In this document: positions 46,432 to 56,060 of the stretch, piece by piece | Position numbering within the stretch: position 1 is the first letter of the stretch | Layout: every line of letters starts with the position of its first letter | DNA from: a bacterium | GTDB lineage: Bacteria; Bacillota; Clostridia; Lachnospirales; Lachnospiraceae | Assembly (NCBI GenBank): GCA_023663725.1 | Contig: JAMPGX010000001.1 | Location: forward strand, 62,001-126,000 | Reading direction: 5' to 3' | Length of the DNA stretch: 64,000 nucleotides | The notes under the pieces: model-generated | The model's input: only the letters and a program-made list of their open reading frames with translations | What the model was told of the DNA's origin: nothing | Databases searched by the model: none | Position numbers and translations under genes: made by a program

Positions 46432-46858
46432 GTAAATACCTCTCTTTCTTAAAAATAATGGTTGATTTAACAACTATATTAACCGCGCGCGTTAATATCC
46501 TTTATATTACAAATCTATATCCACCTGCCGTACCGTATCTTCGCACGAGCGCTTTATATATTCATTTTCTAATTCTAATTTGTTTAGGTTGCTGTTCTAT
46601 ATTGTAAAATCTTGGATAAAATCCCTTTGATTGTCTTTTATTATAAGGCACCGCATTAAATTTGTAAATAGCATTTTTGAATTGTTTTAACCAGTTAGAA
46701 GAAAATATTGAATTCCTCTATGCCAAGGAACACACTTGTCTTTTTCCCGCAATTTGATATAATAAAATGTGCAAAACACAAAACAGCTCCCACCCTGTCC
46801 AACCGACAGTTCGCCTGCCAGAGACAGTCGCGGAGCTCTCAACGAGGAGGAAATACCC
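46432..46858. other. Divergent intergenic region
   Basis: This A+T-rich region of 427 bases lies between the small secreted gene (minus) and rqcH (plus). ATTAACCGCGCGCGTTAAT around 46478-46496 is a near-palindrome, 47 bases upstream of the small gene's start, and may be an operator. The rqcH promoter is listed next. No gene is seen. Confidence 0.45.
46736..46763 (+). promoter_or_regulatory. Promoter of rqcH
   Basis: TTGTCT (46736-46741) and TATAAT (46758-46763) are 16 bases apart, about 95 bases upstream of the rqcH ATG. Confidence 0.55.
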
Positions 46859-48598
46859 ATGGCTTTTGACGGCGTGACCATTGCCGCTATTGTAAAGGAA
46901 CTGAATGACACCTGTGTGGGAGGCAGAATCTACAAGATTGCGCAGCCGGAGAATGACGAGCTGCTGCTGACCATCAAGACTGCCGAGGGGCAGCGCCGCC
47001 TGCTTCTGTCCGCGGACGCTTCCCTGCCTCTGGTCTACCTGACGGAGCAAAACAAGCCCAGTCCCATGACGGCTCCTGGCTTCTGCATGCTGCTGCGCAA
47101 GCATCTGCAAAACGGCCGCATCACCGCCGTCAGTCAGCCGGACTTAGAGCGCATCATCCACATCGATGTAGAGCATCTGGACGAAATGGGAGATTTGCGC
47201 CGCAAGACATTGATCGTGGAGATCATGGGCAAGCACAGCAACATCATCTTCTGCAATGAGGACGGCATGATCCTGGACAGCATCAAGCATGTCTCCGGCC
47301 TGGTCAGCAGCCTGCGCGAGGTACTGCCCGGCAAACCCTATTTCGTGGCTCAGACGCAGGACAAGGCAGATCCCCTGACCTGCGGCGAGGAGGATTTCCT
47401 CGCGGCCATATCCGCCAGGCCCGCTGCGCTGCACAAGGCGATCTATCAGAGCTACACCGGCATCTCGCCCATACTGGCGCAGGAGCTCTGCTATCGCGGC
47501 GGTCTGGATGGGGATGCCCCGGTCGCCGCCTTTTCCCAGGAACAGCAAAGAGATGTCTACCGGGCGTTTCGAGAGATGATGGACCGGGTGCAAGGCGGAG
47601 AATTTTCCCCTGCCATCGCCTACACCGGCCGCCAGCCTGTGGAATATGCGGCTTTTCCCCTGACGCTGTACAGTCGGGGAGAGGATACCCTGCAGCCCTT
47701 TGTCTCCATATCCGCCCTGTTGGAGCGCTACTATGCGGAGAAAAACACACTGACCCGCATCCGGCAGAGATCCGCAGATCTGCGCCGGATCGTACAGACT
47801 GCGCTGGAGCGCAATGTAAAAAAATATGACCTCCAGACCCAGCAGATCAAGGACACGGAGAAACGCGACAAATACCGCATCTACGGCGAACTGATCAACA
47901 CCTACGGCTATCATGTCCCGGAGGGCAGCAAATCGATGGAGGCGTTGAATTACTACACGGACGAGATGATCACCATCCCTCTGGATCCGGACATGACTCC
48001 CGCGGAGAACGCCAAGCGCTACTTTGACAAATACGGCAAGCTGAAACGCACCTATGAGGCGCTCTCCGTTCTGACGCAGGAAGTCAAGTCCGAGATTGAG
48101 CATCTGGAGTCGATCTCCGCCGCGCTGGACATCGCGCTGCAGGAGGAGGATCTGGTGCAGATTCGTGAGGAATTGGCGGCAAGCGGCTATATTCACAGAC
48201 GCGGCGGCAAGCGGGAGAAGGTCACCAGCAGGCCCTTCCACTATATCAGCAGCGACGGCTTCCATATGTATGTGGGTAAAAATAATTATCAGAACGATGA
48301 ATTGACCTTCAAATTTGCCACAGGAGGCGACTGGTGGTTCCACGCCAAGGGAATTCCCGGTTCCCATGTGATCGTCAAATGTGAGGGCGTAGACACACTG
48401 CCCGATCGCACCTTTGAGGAGGCTGCGAGACTGGCGGCATTTTATTCCAGGGGCCGGAGCCAGGAAAAGGTTGAGATCGACTATATTCAGAAAAAGCATG
48501 TGAAAAAGCCAGGGGGAGCCAAGCCCGGATTCGTGGTATACTACACCAACTATTCCATGATGATCGACAGCGATATCTCAGGTCTGCAACAGGTGTGA
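46859..48598 (+). CDS. rqcH: RqcH, NFACT ribosome-quality-control protein
   Basis: This 579-residue protein has NFACT-N at MAFDGVTIAAIVKELNDTCVGGRIYKI with PGFCMLLRKHLQNGRI. Coiled-coil and helix-hairpin regions lie in the middle (about 290-440). The C-terminal NFACT-R domain includes YVGKNNYQNDELTFK and DWWFHAKGIPGSHVIVK. RqcH binds stalled 50S subunits and adds Ala tails; older names are fibronectin-binding protein A or FbpA. GAGGAGG is 8 bases before the ATG at 46859; the frame upstream of it is not expected to be translated. Confidence 0.94.
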   Translation: MAFDGVTIAAIVKELNDTCVGGRIYKIAQPENDELLLTIKTAEGQRRLLLSADASLPLVYLTEQNKPSPMTAPGFCMLLRKHLQNGRITAVSQPDLERIIHIDVEHLDEMGDLRRKTLIVEIMGKHSNIIFCNEDGMILDSIKHVSGLVSSLREVLPGKPYFVAQTQDKADPLTCGEEDFLAAISARPAALHKAIYQSYTGISPILAQELCYRGGLDGDAPVAAFSQEQQRDVYRAFREMMDRVQGGEFSPAIAYTGRQPVEYAAFPLTLYSRGEDTLQPFVSISALLERYYAEKNTLTRIRQRSADLRRIVQTALERNVKKYDLQTQQIKDTEKRDKYRIYGELINTYGYHVPEGSKSMEALNYYTDEMITIPLDPDMTPAENAKRYFDKYGKLKRTYEALSVLTQEVKSEIEHLESISAALDIALQEEDLVQIREELAASGYIHRRGGKREKVTSRPFHYISSDGFHMYVGKNNYQNDELTFKFATGGDWWFHAKGIPGSHVIVKCEGVDTLPDRTFEEAARLAAFYSRGRSQEKVEIDYIQKKHVKKPGGAKPGFVVYYTNYSMMIDSDISGLQQV

Positions 48599-48604
48599 GT
48601 CAAA

Positions 48605-48637
48605 AGCCCGCTTGTGTCCGTCTCGGACACGGCGGGC
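48605..48637. terminator. Hairpin between convergent rqcH and flippase genes
   Basis: GCCCGC-TT-GTGTCCG, loop TCT, CGGACAC-G-GCGGGC: a 13-pair G+C-rich stem with a small internal asymmetry. There is no T run, so its termination strength is uncertain. Confidence 0.65.
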
Positions 48638-48646
48638 ATCCCTCTC

Positions 48647-50305
48647 CTATCTGAGCAAACGACATTTTTTTGCTATTGCGATCAGTAAGTAGCCTTTGGG
48701 CATCCCCCGCAGTTCGTCCTCAGTCACTCCCCTGAACAGAATCAACAGCACAAAGTACACTGCCACTGCCACAAGGATGGCCGGCAGAACAGACACCACG
48801 ATGTAGCCGGTCAGCATCAGCAGTCCCTCATAGATCAACCAGGCGATGGCTCCCATGAAAGCAGACGCTATGAATGGAACAACAAATGTGTTCATAACTT
48901 CCTGACGGTATCCCAGAGCCTTGTGCATGGAAATCTGATTCAAAATGCACATCAGCCCAGAATATACGATAGTTGCGATAACCACGGCATACACGCCCAG
49001 ATCCGTGAAGATCAGCAGCGGCACCATAACCGCGGTCTGCAACAGCAGCGCAATGGCCGCATTGACGATGGGCGTATTCACCCTGCCTATGCCCTGCAGG
49101 ATGGAATTGCTCAGTGTGGACAGGGCGTAAAATATCACAGAGACAGCCAGCGCCATCAGAATCCTCGTCGCCGTCTCAATGGAGGACTCAATGGGAAACA
49201 GTAACCAGGTGACAGGCTTTGCCAGCACAAGGAGTCCCACAGCCGAGGGAATGGAGATCAGCATGATGGTCTTCACCGCCTGAGCAATCTTGTCCCTGGC
49301 ATCTGCCAGCTGCCTGCGGGCCAGCAGCTGGGACACCGTGGGAATGATGGCGGCAGCCATGGCAGACGAGAAGGCGATGGGAATATTCGTAATCTTCATA
49401 GCTTCCCCGCTGAACGCCCCGTAATCCTCCGCCACCAGACCCTCCGCACAATGGCGGAGTTTCATCATGATGTCCGTGTACAGCTTATTATTCAGAGAAC
49501 TGCTGAGATTGTAGATAGCCGTGCTCATGATAAAGGGCAAAACCACCCGCAGAATCATGCCGCTGATCTCCCGATAGGAATCCACCTGTCTTGCATGATC
49601 TCTCTTGATCCGCCGCTGGATCATCGGGCGGTTCAGAACATAGACTGCCGCCATAAACAACAGAGCTGCCAGCACTCCCGCGCCGGTTCCCAGCGCGCTT
49701 CCCATCGCTCCATACACAGCGCGGCTGTTCTGCTGCGCGGCAAGCTCGCTTTTCTCATAGGTCCCCATAAACAGCACGATAAACCCATAGGCCGCCCCTA
49801 TGCTCACCGCCGCGTTGACAATCTGCTCCAATATCTGGGAGAAGGAGGTCTGCACCATGCTCCTGTGAGCCTGAAAATATCCCCGCAGCACCCCCAGAAT
49901 GCCATAGATAAAGATCGTTGGTGCAAGCACCTGCAGCACTGGCACCGCCGACTCCGGCACCAGATACTTCGCACCAAAAAAGAGGAGCAAGCTCGCAACG
50001 AGTCCTACTCCCAGCACATAGTACATGGCACATATGAACACTCTGTGGGCATTGCGGTATTCCCGCAGTGACAGCTTCTGAGCTATCACCTTGGATATTG
50101 CTGAGGGAATGCTGTAGGAGGATATCATAAGCACTATCGCATAATAATTATACGCGTATTGGTAATATCCCAGGCCCACAGGTCCAATGATCCGGGTCAC
50201 CGGACTCACATACAGAAGCCCTATGACCCGGCTGATGAATCCCGCCGCGGCCAATATCCCCGCCTGCAGGATAAAGCTGTCTCTCTTGCTGCCTTTACCG
50301 CTCAT
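48647..50305 (-). CDS. Polysaccharide/lipid II flippase, YtgP/MurJ-SpoVB type
   Basis: This 552-residue polytopic MOP-superfamily membrane protein has about 14 segments. Marks are the N terminus FILQAGILAAAGFISRVIGLLYVSPVTRIIGPVGLGYYQYAYNYY, GVLRGYFQAHRSMVQTSFSQILEQIVN, and PIAFSSAMAAAIIPTVSQLLARRQ. It resembles the YtgP group, which can flip lipid II, more than the shorter SpoVB-like protein at 28137. It begins 4 bases after the glgA stop and is probably cotranscribed with it. The cargo is inferred. Confidence 0.83.
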   Translation of the reverse strand: MSGKGSKRDSFILQAGILAAAGFISRVIGLLYVSPVTRIIGPVGLGYYQYAYNYYAIVLMISSYSIPSAISKVIAQKLSLREYRNAHRVFICAMYYVLGVGLVASLLLFFGAKYLVPESAVPVLQVLAPTIFIYGILGVLRGYFQAHRSMVQTSFSQILEQIVNAAVSIGAAYGFIVLFMGTYEKSELAAQQNSRAVYGAMGSALGTGAGVLAALLFMAAVYVLNRPMIQRRIKRDHARQVDSYREISGMILRVVLPFIMSTAIYNLSSSLNNKLYTDIMMKLRHCAEGLVAEDYGAFSGEAMKITNIPIAFSSAMAAAIIPTVSQLLARRQLADARDKIAQAVKTIMLISIPSAVGLLVLAKPVTWLLFPIESSIETATRILMALAVSVIFYALSTLSNSILQGIGRVNTPIVNAAIALLLQTAVMVPLLIFTDLGVYAVVIATIVYSGLMCILNQISMHKALGYRQEVMNTFVVPFIASAFMGAIAWLIYEGLLMLTGYIVVSVLPAILVAVAVYFVLLILFRGVTEDELRGMPKGYLLIAIAKKCRLLR

Positions 50306-50309
50306 TCTC

Positions 50310-51758
50310 TCAATATCCTATCAACCAGTCATACATCTCCTGATACTTCTTGGCAGACACCTCCCATGAGAAATCTGTTGCCATCGCGCGATCCACGATC
50401 TTGTTCCACTCCCGCTTTCTGTCATAGTAGATCTGCTCCGCATAGCGGATAGCGGCCAACATCTCGTGGGCGTTGTAATTGGCGAAGCTGAAGCCTGTAC
50501 CCGTGCTCTCATACTCATTATATGGCTCCACCGTATCCTTTAGACCGCCGGTCTCCCTGACGATGGGCACAGTTCCGTAGCGCAGAGACATGAGCTGACT
50601 CAGTCCGCAGGGCTCAAACAAAGAGGGCATCAGGAAAGCATCACAGGATGCATATATCTTGTGCGACAGCTCCTCGGAATAGAAGATATTTGCCGATACC
50701 TTGTCGCTGTATTTCCAGTCAAAGTGCCGGAACATGTTCTCATAGCGCTCCTCGCCAGTACCCAGCACCACCAGCTGGATATTGTCCCGACACAGCTCAT
50801 CCATCACATAGGCGATGAGATCGAAGCCCTTCTGATCCGTCAGACGGGACACAACGCCGATCATCATCTTTTTCTCATCCACCGCCAGCCCCAGCTCCTC
50901 CTGCAGAGCCTTCTTGTTCTTGGCCTTCTCCTTGCGGAAGTTCACAGCATTATAGGGCTTCACAATATATTTGTCCGTCTCAGGGTTGAACTCCTCATAA
51001 TCTATTCCGTTGACAATCCCCCGCAGACTGTTGCTGCGGGCGTTCAGGAGGCCGTCCAGCCCCTCCCCATACTCCTTCGTCTTGATCTCCTCGGCGTAGG
51101 TATCGCTCACCGTGGTCACCGCGTCCGCAAACACAATACCGCCCTTTAACAGATTGGCGTCCTTGTAGGCCTCCAGCTTATCCGGCGTAAAATAGTACTG
51201 CGGCAGTCCGGTAATGCTCTGTACCACCTTGGGGTCCCACTTGCCCTGGAACTTCAGGTTGTGGATTGTGATCACGGATTTGATGCCGCGGAAAAAGTCA
51301 CTGCCCTGAAAACGCTCCTTCAGGTATACCGGCACCAGGCCTGTCTGCCAGTCATGGCAGTGAATCAGATCCGGCCTGAAGTCAAGGATGGGCAGCACCG
51401 ACAGCACCGCCTTGGAGAAAAAGGCATATTTCTCAATCTCAAACAGGGCATTGTCCCCATAGGGCTTGAAGCCGCCAAAATACCCCTCATTGTCAATAAA
51501 GTAATACTGGATTCCCTCCACCTCGGCCTTCAGTACGCCCACATAGGCATCCGTCCAGTTGAAGTCCATGTAGAAATGCGTCACATACTCCAGTTTATCT
51601 TTCATCTCCTGCTTCATGCAGGTATACTTGGGCAGGATCACCCGTACATCGTAATATTCCCTGTCAATACATTTCGGCAGGGACCCCACTACGTCGGCCA
51701 GACCTCCTGTCTTGATAAAAGGAACTCCTTCAGATGCTGCAAACAATATTTTTTTCAT
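50310..51758 (-). CDS. glgA: Glycogen synthase (ADP-glucose type)
   Basis: This 482-residue GT5 glycosyltransferase has the N-terminal KTGGLADVVGSLPK (ADP-glucose binding K-x-G-G-L), IHCHDWQTGLVPVYL, ITIHNLKFQGKW and the C-terminal SLFEPCGLSQLMSLRYGTVPIVRETGGLKDTV. It extends alpha-1,4-glucan. GGAGG is 7 bases before the ATG at 51758. No other glg gene is adjacent. A flippase gene follows at once. Confidence 0.95.
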   Translation of the reverse strand: MKKILFAASEGVPFIKTGGLADVVGSLPKCIDREYYDVRVILPKYTCMKQEMKDKLEYVTHFYMDFNWTDAYVGVLKAEVEGIQYYFIDNEGYFGGFKPYGDNALFEIEKYAFFSKAVLSVLPILDFRPDLIHCHDWQTGLVPVYLKERFQGSDFFRGIKSVITIHNLKFQGKWDPKVVQSITGLPQYYFTPDKLEAYKDANLLKGGIVFADAVTTVSDTYAEEIKTKEYGEGLDGLLNARSNSLRGIVNGIDYEEFNPETDKYIVKPYNAVNFRKEKAKNKKALQEELGLAVDEKKMMIGVVSRLTDQKGFDLIAYVMDELCRDNIQLVVLGTGEERYENMFRHFDWKYSDKVSANIFYSEELSHKIYASCDAFLMPSLFEPCGLSQLMSLRYGTVPIVRETGGLKDTVEPYNEYESTGTGFSFANYNAHEMLAAIRYAEQIYYDRKREWNKIVDRAMATDFSWEVSAKKYQEMYDWLIGY

Positions 51759-51859
51759 GCGCAAACCTCCATTTGTACCTTTTCGTAGTCAGTATTGATT
51801 ATACTACATCCCGCTTCTTTAGAAAAGCCTTTTTATGAAATTTTTACCAATATATCCGC

Positions 51860-52420
51860 CTATTCCCGATACTTTAGACGAATACGGTCCGCAATCAGAG
51901 CGATAAATTCGGAATTGGTCGGCTTGCCCTTGCCGGTATTTACCGTGTATCCAAACAGGGCGTCCAGCGTCTCCATCCTGCCTCTGGACCACGCCACCTC
52001 TATGGCATGGCGGATTGCCCTCTCCACCCGACTGGGAGTGGTCTGGAAACGCTTCGCAATCGTGGGATACAGCACCTTGGTGATCGAACTGATCATGGCG
52101 GGTTCCCTCACCGACATCATGATGGCTTCCCGCAGATACTGATATCCTTTGATATGCGCCGGCACACCGATCTCATGGATAATGTCGGTCACATCCTGCT
52201 CCAGGTCATATGCCTTCTCCTCTGTGTCCCTCGATGCAGGCTTCTCCTCAGCGGCCTGGATCAGCACCTCCCCCGCTGACTGCTGACGTTCCCTTCCCCC
52301 TCTCTTTCCTCCGGGTACAGTGATCATAATCTGAAACTCCTTGTCCCCGTTCATCAGATCTCCAAGTATTCTATACACCTTCTCATCGTCGTCGGCAGCG
52401 GTAATTCGCAACTGTTCCAT
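51860..52420 (-). CDS. Spo0A-like DNA-binding protein lacking most of its receiver
   Basis: In this 186-residue protein residues from about 73 to the end form a full Spo0A C-terminal DNA-binding domain: [62 protein letters not shown] and [19 protein letters not shown]. The N terminus [20 protein letters not shown] looks like the first strand and helix of a receiver with the acidic cluster D10-D12. It then passes into a polar linker ([17 protein letters not shown]). The phospho-Asp, Thr and Lys parts of a receiver are missing, and length is about 80 residues short of Spo0A. AAAGGGG precedes the ATG at 52420. The frame is clean, so this is probably a functional paralogue rather than a broken gene. 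Confidence 0.88.
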   Translation of the reverse strand: MEQLRITAADDDEKVYRILGDLMNGDKEFQIMITVPGGKRGGRERQQSAGEVLIQAAEEKPASRDTEEKAYDLEQDVTDIIHEIGVPAHIKGYQYLREAIMMSVREPAMISSITKVLYPTIAKRFQTTPSRVERAIRHAIEVAWSRGRMETLDALFGYTVNTGKGKPTNSEFIALIADRIRLKYRE

Positions 52421-52656
52421 AATTTCCCCTTTCCTCCACATATTGACTTTTTACCATTATCTATTATACGATTCTCCCATATCAGACATCAACTGCTATT
52501 CACCGCAAATTGCCCCGTTCATTTCCCTTTATCCTTCTTTTCTGCCAGCAAATGCCAGGATTCCCCACATGCACGGCAGGAGGGAGTCATGATATCCGGC
52601 AGTCGCTGAAAACACATACTAGAATAAGAATTTTTTCTCCGAAGAAAAATCAGGAC

Positions 52657-52684
52657 TTGCAATCTTTTGCAAGTGTGTTATAAT
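52657..52684 (+). promoter_or_regulatory. Promoter of tRNA-Ala
   Basis: TTGCAA (52657-52662) and TATAAT (52679-52684) are 16 bases apart, and the mature tRNA starts 9 bases after the -10 element, so the primary transcript has almost no 5' leader. Confidence 0.75.
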
Positions 52685-52692
52685 ACTGGCAT

Positions 52693-52765
52693 GGGGATAT
52701 AGCTCAGTTGGGAGAGCGATACGTTCGCAACGTATAGGTCACGAGTTCGAGTCTCGCTATCTCCA
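52693..52765 (+). tRNA. tRNA-Ala (anticodon CGC)
   Basis: This gene of 73 bases folds as a cloverleaf. The acceptor is GGGGATA/TATCTCC with the G3-U70 wobble that identifies alanine tRNAs. The D arm is GCTCAGTTGGGAGAGC. The anticodon stem is ATACG/CGTAT with loop TTCGCAA (anticodon CGC, codon GCG). The T arm contains TTCGAGT and has one A-C mismatch at its base. The discriminator is A, and CCA is not encoded. Confidence 0.93.
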
Positions 52766-52888
52766 TTTCATATTGCTTCGGTTATCAAGTAGCCGCTCCG
52801 CCGGAGATTTCCGACAGGGCGGCTATGAGATTATTGACGCAGGCTGAACATTTTCCCAAGTCGGATAAGCGGCAGAAAAGAGGTACAT
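52766..52888 (+). other. Spacer after tRNA with hairpin
   Basis: TAGCCGC near 52791 and GCGGCTA near 52819 can form a hairpin that may end the tRNA transcript. The rest is the leader of the DUF4317 gene, whose ATG follows an AAAAGAGG site. Confidence 0.4.
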
Positions 52889-54037
52889 ATGGTAAAACAG
52901 GAGATATCCGAGATCAAGAAACTCTTTACCCAGAACAATTGCTCCATCACGCGCATCTGCGGCTGCTATGTGGATGGTGAGAAGAATAAAAAAGCCCTCT
53001 TCCGGCAGGCTTTCCTGGCCCTGCCTGAGGAGGAGATGTTCAAATATTTTGAGATTCTGCGCAAGACCCTGTCCGGCTCCATCGGTAAGAATCTGCACAC
53101 TCTGGACTTTCCCCTTAAGGCGGAGGAGGCGGGAGGCACACAAGAGCTGCTGCTGCGCCTTCGCGACAGCAAGCTCAAGGATGATGAACTGCTGGAGCAG
53201 TTCTATCAGAACGTGATCGACTCCTACGAGTATGTGGGCAACTACCTGATCCTGTTGATCCATGACGTCTATGACGTACCCGGACGCACCCGCGACGGAC
53301 TGGAGATGGAGGATGCCTCCGACGAGGTGTATGAGTACATCATGGCCAGCATCTGTCCGGTAAACCTCTCCAAGCCCGGCCTGTCCTACGACGCGGAGGA
53401 GAACAGCTTCCACAACCGAATCCGCGACTGGGTGGTGGGAGCGCCGGACGCTGGCTTCCTGTTTCCTGCCTTCAATGACCGCGGAGCCGACCTTCACAGC
53501 GTCCTGTACTATTCAAAGAACGCAGAGGAGCTGAAGGAGGCTTTCGTGGACCTGTTGTTGGGCTGTCCCCTGCCCCTGTCCGCCGGAGGCCAGAAGGAAA
53601 CCTTTCAGATGCTGGTGGAGGAGACGCTGGGAGAGACCTGCAGCATAGAGGCCGTGAAAAATATTCACGAGAAAATCATCGAGATGGCGGAGGAGCACAA
53701 GGAAGACCCCGCTCCGCTGATGTTGGATAAAAACGAAGTGAAAACCGTGTTCGCCGACAGCGGCGTCGCGAATGATAAAATGGAGGCTTTTGATCAATGC
53801 TATGACGTCACCGCCGGAAGCGACACCCAGTTGTATGTCAGCAATGTGGTAAACAGTCGTTCCTTTGATGTCAAGACTCCGGAGGTAGTGGTAAAGGTAG
53901 ACCCCGGACGCACCGATCTGATCTCCACTCGCGTCATAGACGGCAGAGAATGTCTGGTCATCGAGCTGGGCGCCAATGTGGAGGTGAACGGCATCACGGT
54001 GCGGGGAAGCCTGGACGTTCCTACCGACGCCGATTAA
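52889..54037 (+). CDS. DUF4317 family protein
   Basis: This 382-residue soluble acidic protein starts MVKQEISEIKKLFTQNNCSITRICGCYVDGEK, the usual beginning of DUF4317, a family abundant in Lachnospiraceae. Other marks are YLILLIHDVYDVPGRTRDG, MASICPVNLSKPGLSYD and GAPDAGFLFPAFNDRGADLH. No catalytic motif or membrane segment is evident. It is the only plus-strand protein gene in this part of the window, just after tRNA-Ala, and its 3' end converges on the DnaJ-domain gene with 6 bases between. Its function is not known to me. Confidence 0.88.
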   Translation: MVKQEISEIKKLFTQNNCSITRICGCYVDGEKNKKALFRQAFLALPEEEMFKYFEILRKTLSGSIGKNLHTLDFPLKAEEAGGTQELLLRLRDSKLKDDELLEQFYQNVIDSYEYVGNYLILLIHDVYDVPGRTRDGLEMEDASDEVYEYIMASICPVNLSKPGLSYDAEENSFHNRIRDWVVGAPDAGFLFPAFNDRGADLHSVLYYSKNAEELKEAFVDLLLGCPLPLSAGGQKETFQMLVEETLGETCSIEAVKNIHEKIIEMAEEHKEDPAPLMLDKNEVKTVFADSGVANDKMEAFDQCYDVTAGSDTQLYVSNVVNSRSFDVKTPEVVVKVDPGRTDLISTRVIDGRECLVIELGANVEVNGITVRGSLDVPTDAD

Positions 54038-54043
54038 ATGCCG

Positions 54044-54754
54044 CTATATGCAAAAGAACCCTCTTCCGCAGCAGCACATATTACAGATCATATTGGCCAC
54101 GCAGAGCTTCATACACATATTGGCATCCCCCATGACCGGATAACCGTAACCGGCCTGGCGCTGGCGATACCATACGCCGCCGTTTTCCAGAGTCTGCTGG
54201 AGCTGCCTGTACTCGCTGTTCCCCGGCTCTAAGGATGCCGCTCTTCTGGCATGCTCCACGGCCGCCACATTGTTGCCCAGACTGGAGTGGGTAATCGCGC
54301 TGTAATAATACCATCTGGCGTTTCTCTCCCCGCTCTCCATCTGGTCCAGTGTGGTCCTGGCCTCTCGGTAACAGCCGTTGCGAATATAATTTCCCGCCGC
54401 CCGCAGATGAAGCTGCTCTTCGTCATGCGCGGCGCTGCTCCGCTGGCCATAAGCGCCAAAAAAGCTGCCAAAGGGTCCAAAGCCGAAAGGGTCCTGTCCA
54501 TCATAGCCCCCCTGACTTTGACCGGCTCTTGTGGAGCCGTATGCTCCTGTGGAGCCGTATCCGCCTGTTCTCTCCTTCATAACCTGCTGATATGCGGCCT
54601 GAATCTCCTTGAATTTCTCCTCCGCCTGTGCCTTGTTGGGGTTATTCACATTGGCGTCCGGATGATATCTGCGGCTGAGAGCCCGATATGCTTTTTTGAT
54701 TTCTTCTTCGGTAGCGCTGCGGGGTACCCCCAGCACCTGATAGGGATCACTCAT
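54044..54754 (-). CDS. DnaJ-domain protein with Cys-rich C terminus
   Basis: This 236-residue protein has a J-domain at residues 1-70: [25 protein letters not shown] with the HPD triad in [13 protein letters not shown] Gly/Tyr/Ser-rich linker ([17 protein letters not shown]) follows, then a short TPR-like helical region ([49 protein letters not shown]). The unusual end is [24 protein letters not shown]. The J-domain should stimulate a Hsp70/DnaK ATPase. The ATG lies 8 bases inside the DUF5685 gene, with GGAG upstream, so the two are translationally coupled. Confidence 0.88.
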   Translation of the reverse strand: MSDPYQVLGVPRSATEEEIKKAYRALSRRYHPDANVNNPNKAQAEEKFKEIQAAYQQVMKERTGGYGSTGAYGSTRAGQSQGGYDGQDPFGFGPFGSFFGAYGQRSSAAHDEEQLHLRAAGNYIRNGCYREARTTLDQMESGERNARWYYYSAITHSSLGNNVAAVEHARRAASLEPGNSEYRQLQQTLENGGVWYRQRQAGYGYPVMGDANMCMKLCVANMICNMCCCGRGFFCI

Positions 54755-55604
54755 CTTGTTCTCCGTCTTCTTTCCGCTCTTTTTCCATTCTCCTGCGGCG
54801 CACCGCCTCATATCGGCTCCACACACCGGAGTATAAAATGTTGCGCAGTATCCCCACATTGTCCAATATGGGAAGCTGTTCGAATTCCCTGCAGCAGGAT
54901 GACATCATCATCGTCAGGATATCCTGACAGCTCTGTTCAAAGTCGGGCTCGCCATACCGCTCCTTCAGCGGATTGTAGCGGTTTCTTTTGATATCCTCCT
55001 CCAAGTCCTCATAGGCATCCAACAGGTAGACAAATTTACCCAGGTAGAAGCCGAAACGATGCAGCGTACTCATCCACTCATCCTCGCGGCAGGCTACGAT
55101 CAGGGCCATCACCTGTCCAAAGTAACCCGCCACCTGGTCCAAATCCGTCACGCCCTGCTCCTCCGCCTGGGAGAGCTTTTCCATGGAGGCGGCAATCTGC
55201 TCCAGCTTCCTGGCATACCGCTGTTTGCTCTCTCCCGTCCTGCGCCCTAACATGTGGGCAGTCATCAGGCGCAGACGCTTTCCGTCATCCTTCCAGTCGT
55301 CCAGACATTTGTACTCCGCAAGCAGCATATTCATATCCGCCACATACTCCGTGAGCTCATTGTAGCGGTACTCGTGCTTTTTGCCCGGATGCACGATGCA
55401 GCGGCTTTTACCGCATATTGTCTCCGGCTCATAGAGTCCCGTGAGCAGCAGCAATACAAACGTCATATCATAACTCAGAGTGGTCTGTCCCACACGCCCG
55501 TACTTCTCCTTTAATATCCGACACAGCCCGCAGTAGTAAGAATGATAGATCTCCCATTCCCGAATACGCAGCTCAGGCTGGTTAACCACAATATATCCAA
55601 ACAT
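54747..55604 (-). CDS. DUF5685 family protein
   Basis: This 285-residue protein starts [36 protein letters not shown], the signature of DUF5685. It has conserved Cys ([14 protein letters not shown]) and a helical body with [18 protein letters not shown] and [20 protein letters not shown]. The last pattern recalls the acid-rich helices of prenyl-chain synthase folds, but I would not assign an activity. The ATG at 55604 follows GGAGG at 7 bases. It is coupled to the downstream DnaJ-domain gene, so the two may work together. Confidence 0.85.
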   Translation of the reverse strand: MFGYIVVNQPELRIREWEIYHSYYCGLCRILKEKYGRVGQTTLSYDMTFVLLLLTGLYEPETICGKSRCIVHPGKKHEYRYNELTEYVADMNMLLAEYKCLDDWKDDGKRLRLMTAHMLGRRTGESKQRYARKLEQIAASMEKLSQAEEQGVTDLDQVAGYFGQVMALIVACREDEWMSTLHRFGFYLGKFVYLLDAYEDLEEDIKRNRYNPLKERYGEPDFEQSCQDILTMMMSSCCREFEQLPILDNVGILRNILYSGVWSRYEAVRRRRMEKERKEDGEQDE

Positions 55605-55646
55605 CTTCACGCCTCCGGCATATCGTGTCCTTGCAATAACAGCGCA

Positions 55647-56039
55647 TCAGGTCCTTTTAACAAACTCCGTGCCACATTTCCTGCAGCTGATGGCAATCCG
55701 CCCTCTGTGTCTGGGCACACGAAGCTTCTGCCCACAGCTGGGGCACTTAAAGACGCGATGCGTCCGACTCTGAATTAACGCCTGTTTTCTCGCCTTTAGC
55801 CTCGCACGCATTTTCCATTCAAGCTGCATATATCTCTGGTTTTCTGCCGCCCTCTTGCCAAGCTGCCTGGAGAACATCCGATAGTATGTCAACATCAGGA
55901 TCACCAGTCCAATGGTAGAGATAAACGGGATTCGGAACAGGGACAGCACAACACATGCCAGCGCCAGCATCAGCATCACCTGCCCCAGCCTGTCCCTGCC
56001 GTATCTGCCCTGCATAAACTGCATCATTTTCTCTCTCAT
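55647..56039 (-). CDS. Small membrane protein with C-terminal zinc ribbon
   Basis: This protein of 130 residues has two membrane segments (VMLMLALACVVLSLFRI, ISTIGLVILMLTYYRMF). A basic helix follows, then a zinc ribbon with CPSCGQKLRVPRHRGRI and CRKCGTEF (two C-x2-C pairs). The ribosome site is GAGG, 6 bases before the ATG. It is first in a three-gene run with DUF5685 and the DnaJ-domain gene, with 42 bases to the next start. Function unknown. Confidence 0.8.
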   Translation of the reverse strand: MREKMMQFMQGRYGRDRLGQVMLMLALACVVLSLFRIPFISTIGLVILMLTYYRMFSRQLGKRAAENQRYMQLEWKMRARLKARKQALIQSRTHRVFKCPSCGQKLRVPRHRGRIAISCRKCGTEFVKRT

Positions 56040-56060
56040 GCCAAACCTCGCCTTTCTAAG

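Noticed and set aside
51860-52420. Frameshifted spo0A pseudogene
   Set aside because: The frame is clean with its own ribosome site, and no receiver remnant is readable in other frames upstream or within the linker. A shortened functional paralogue fits better.
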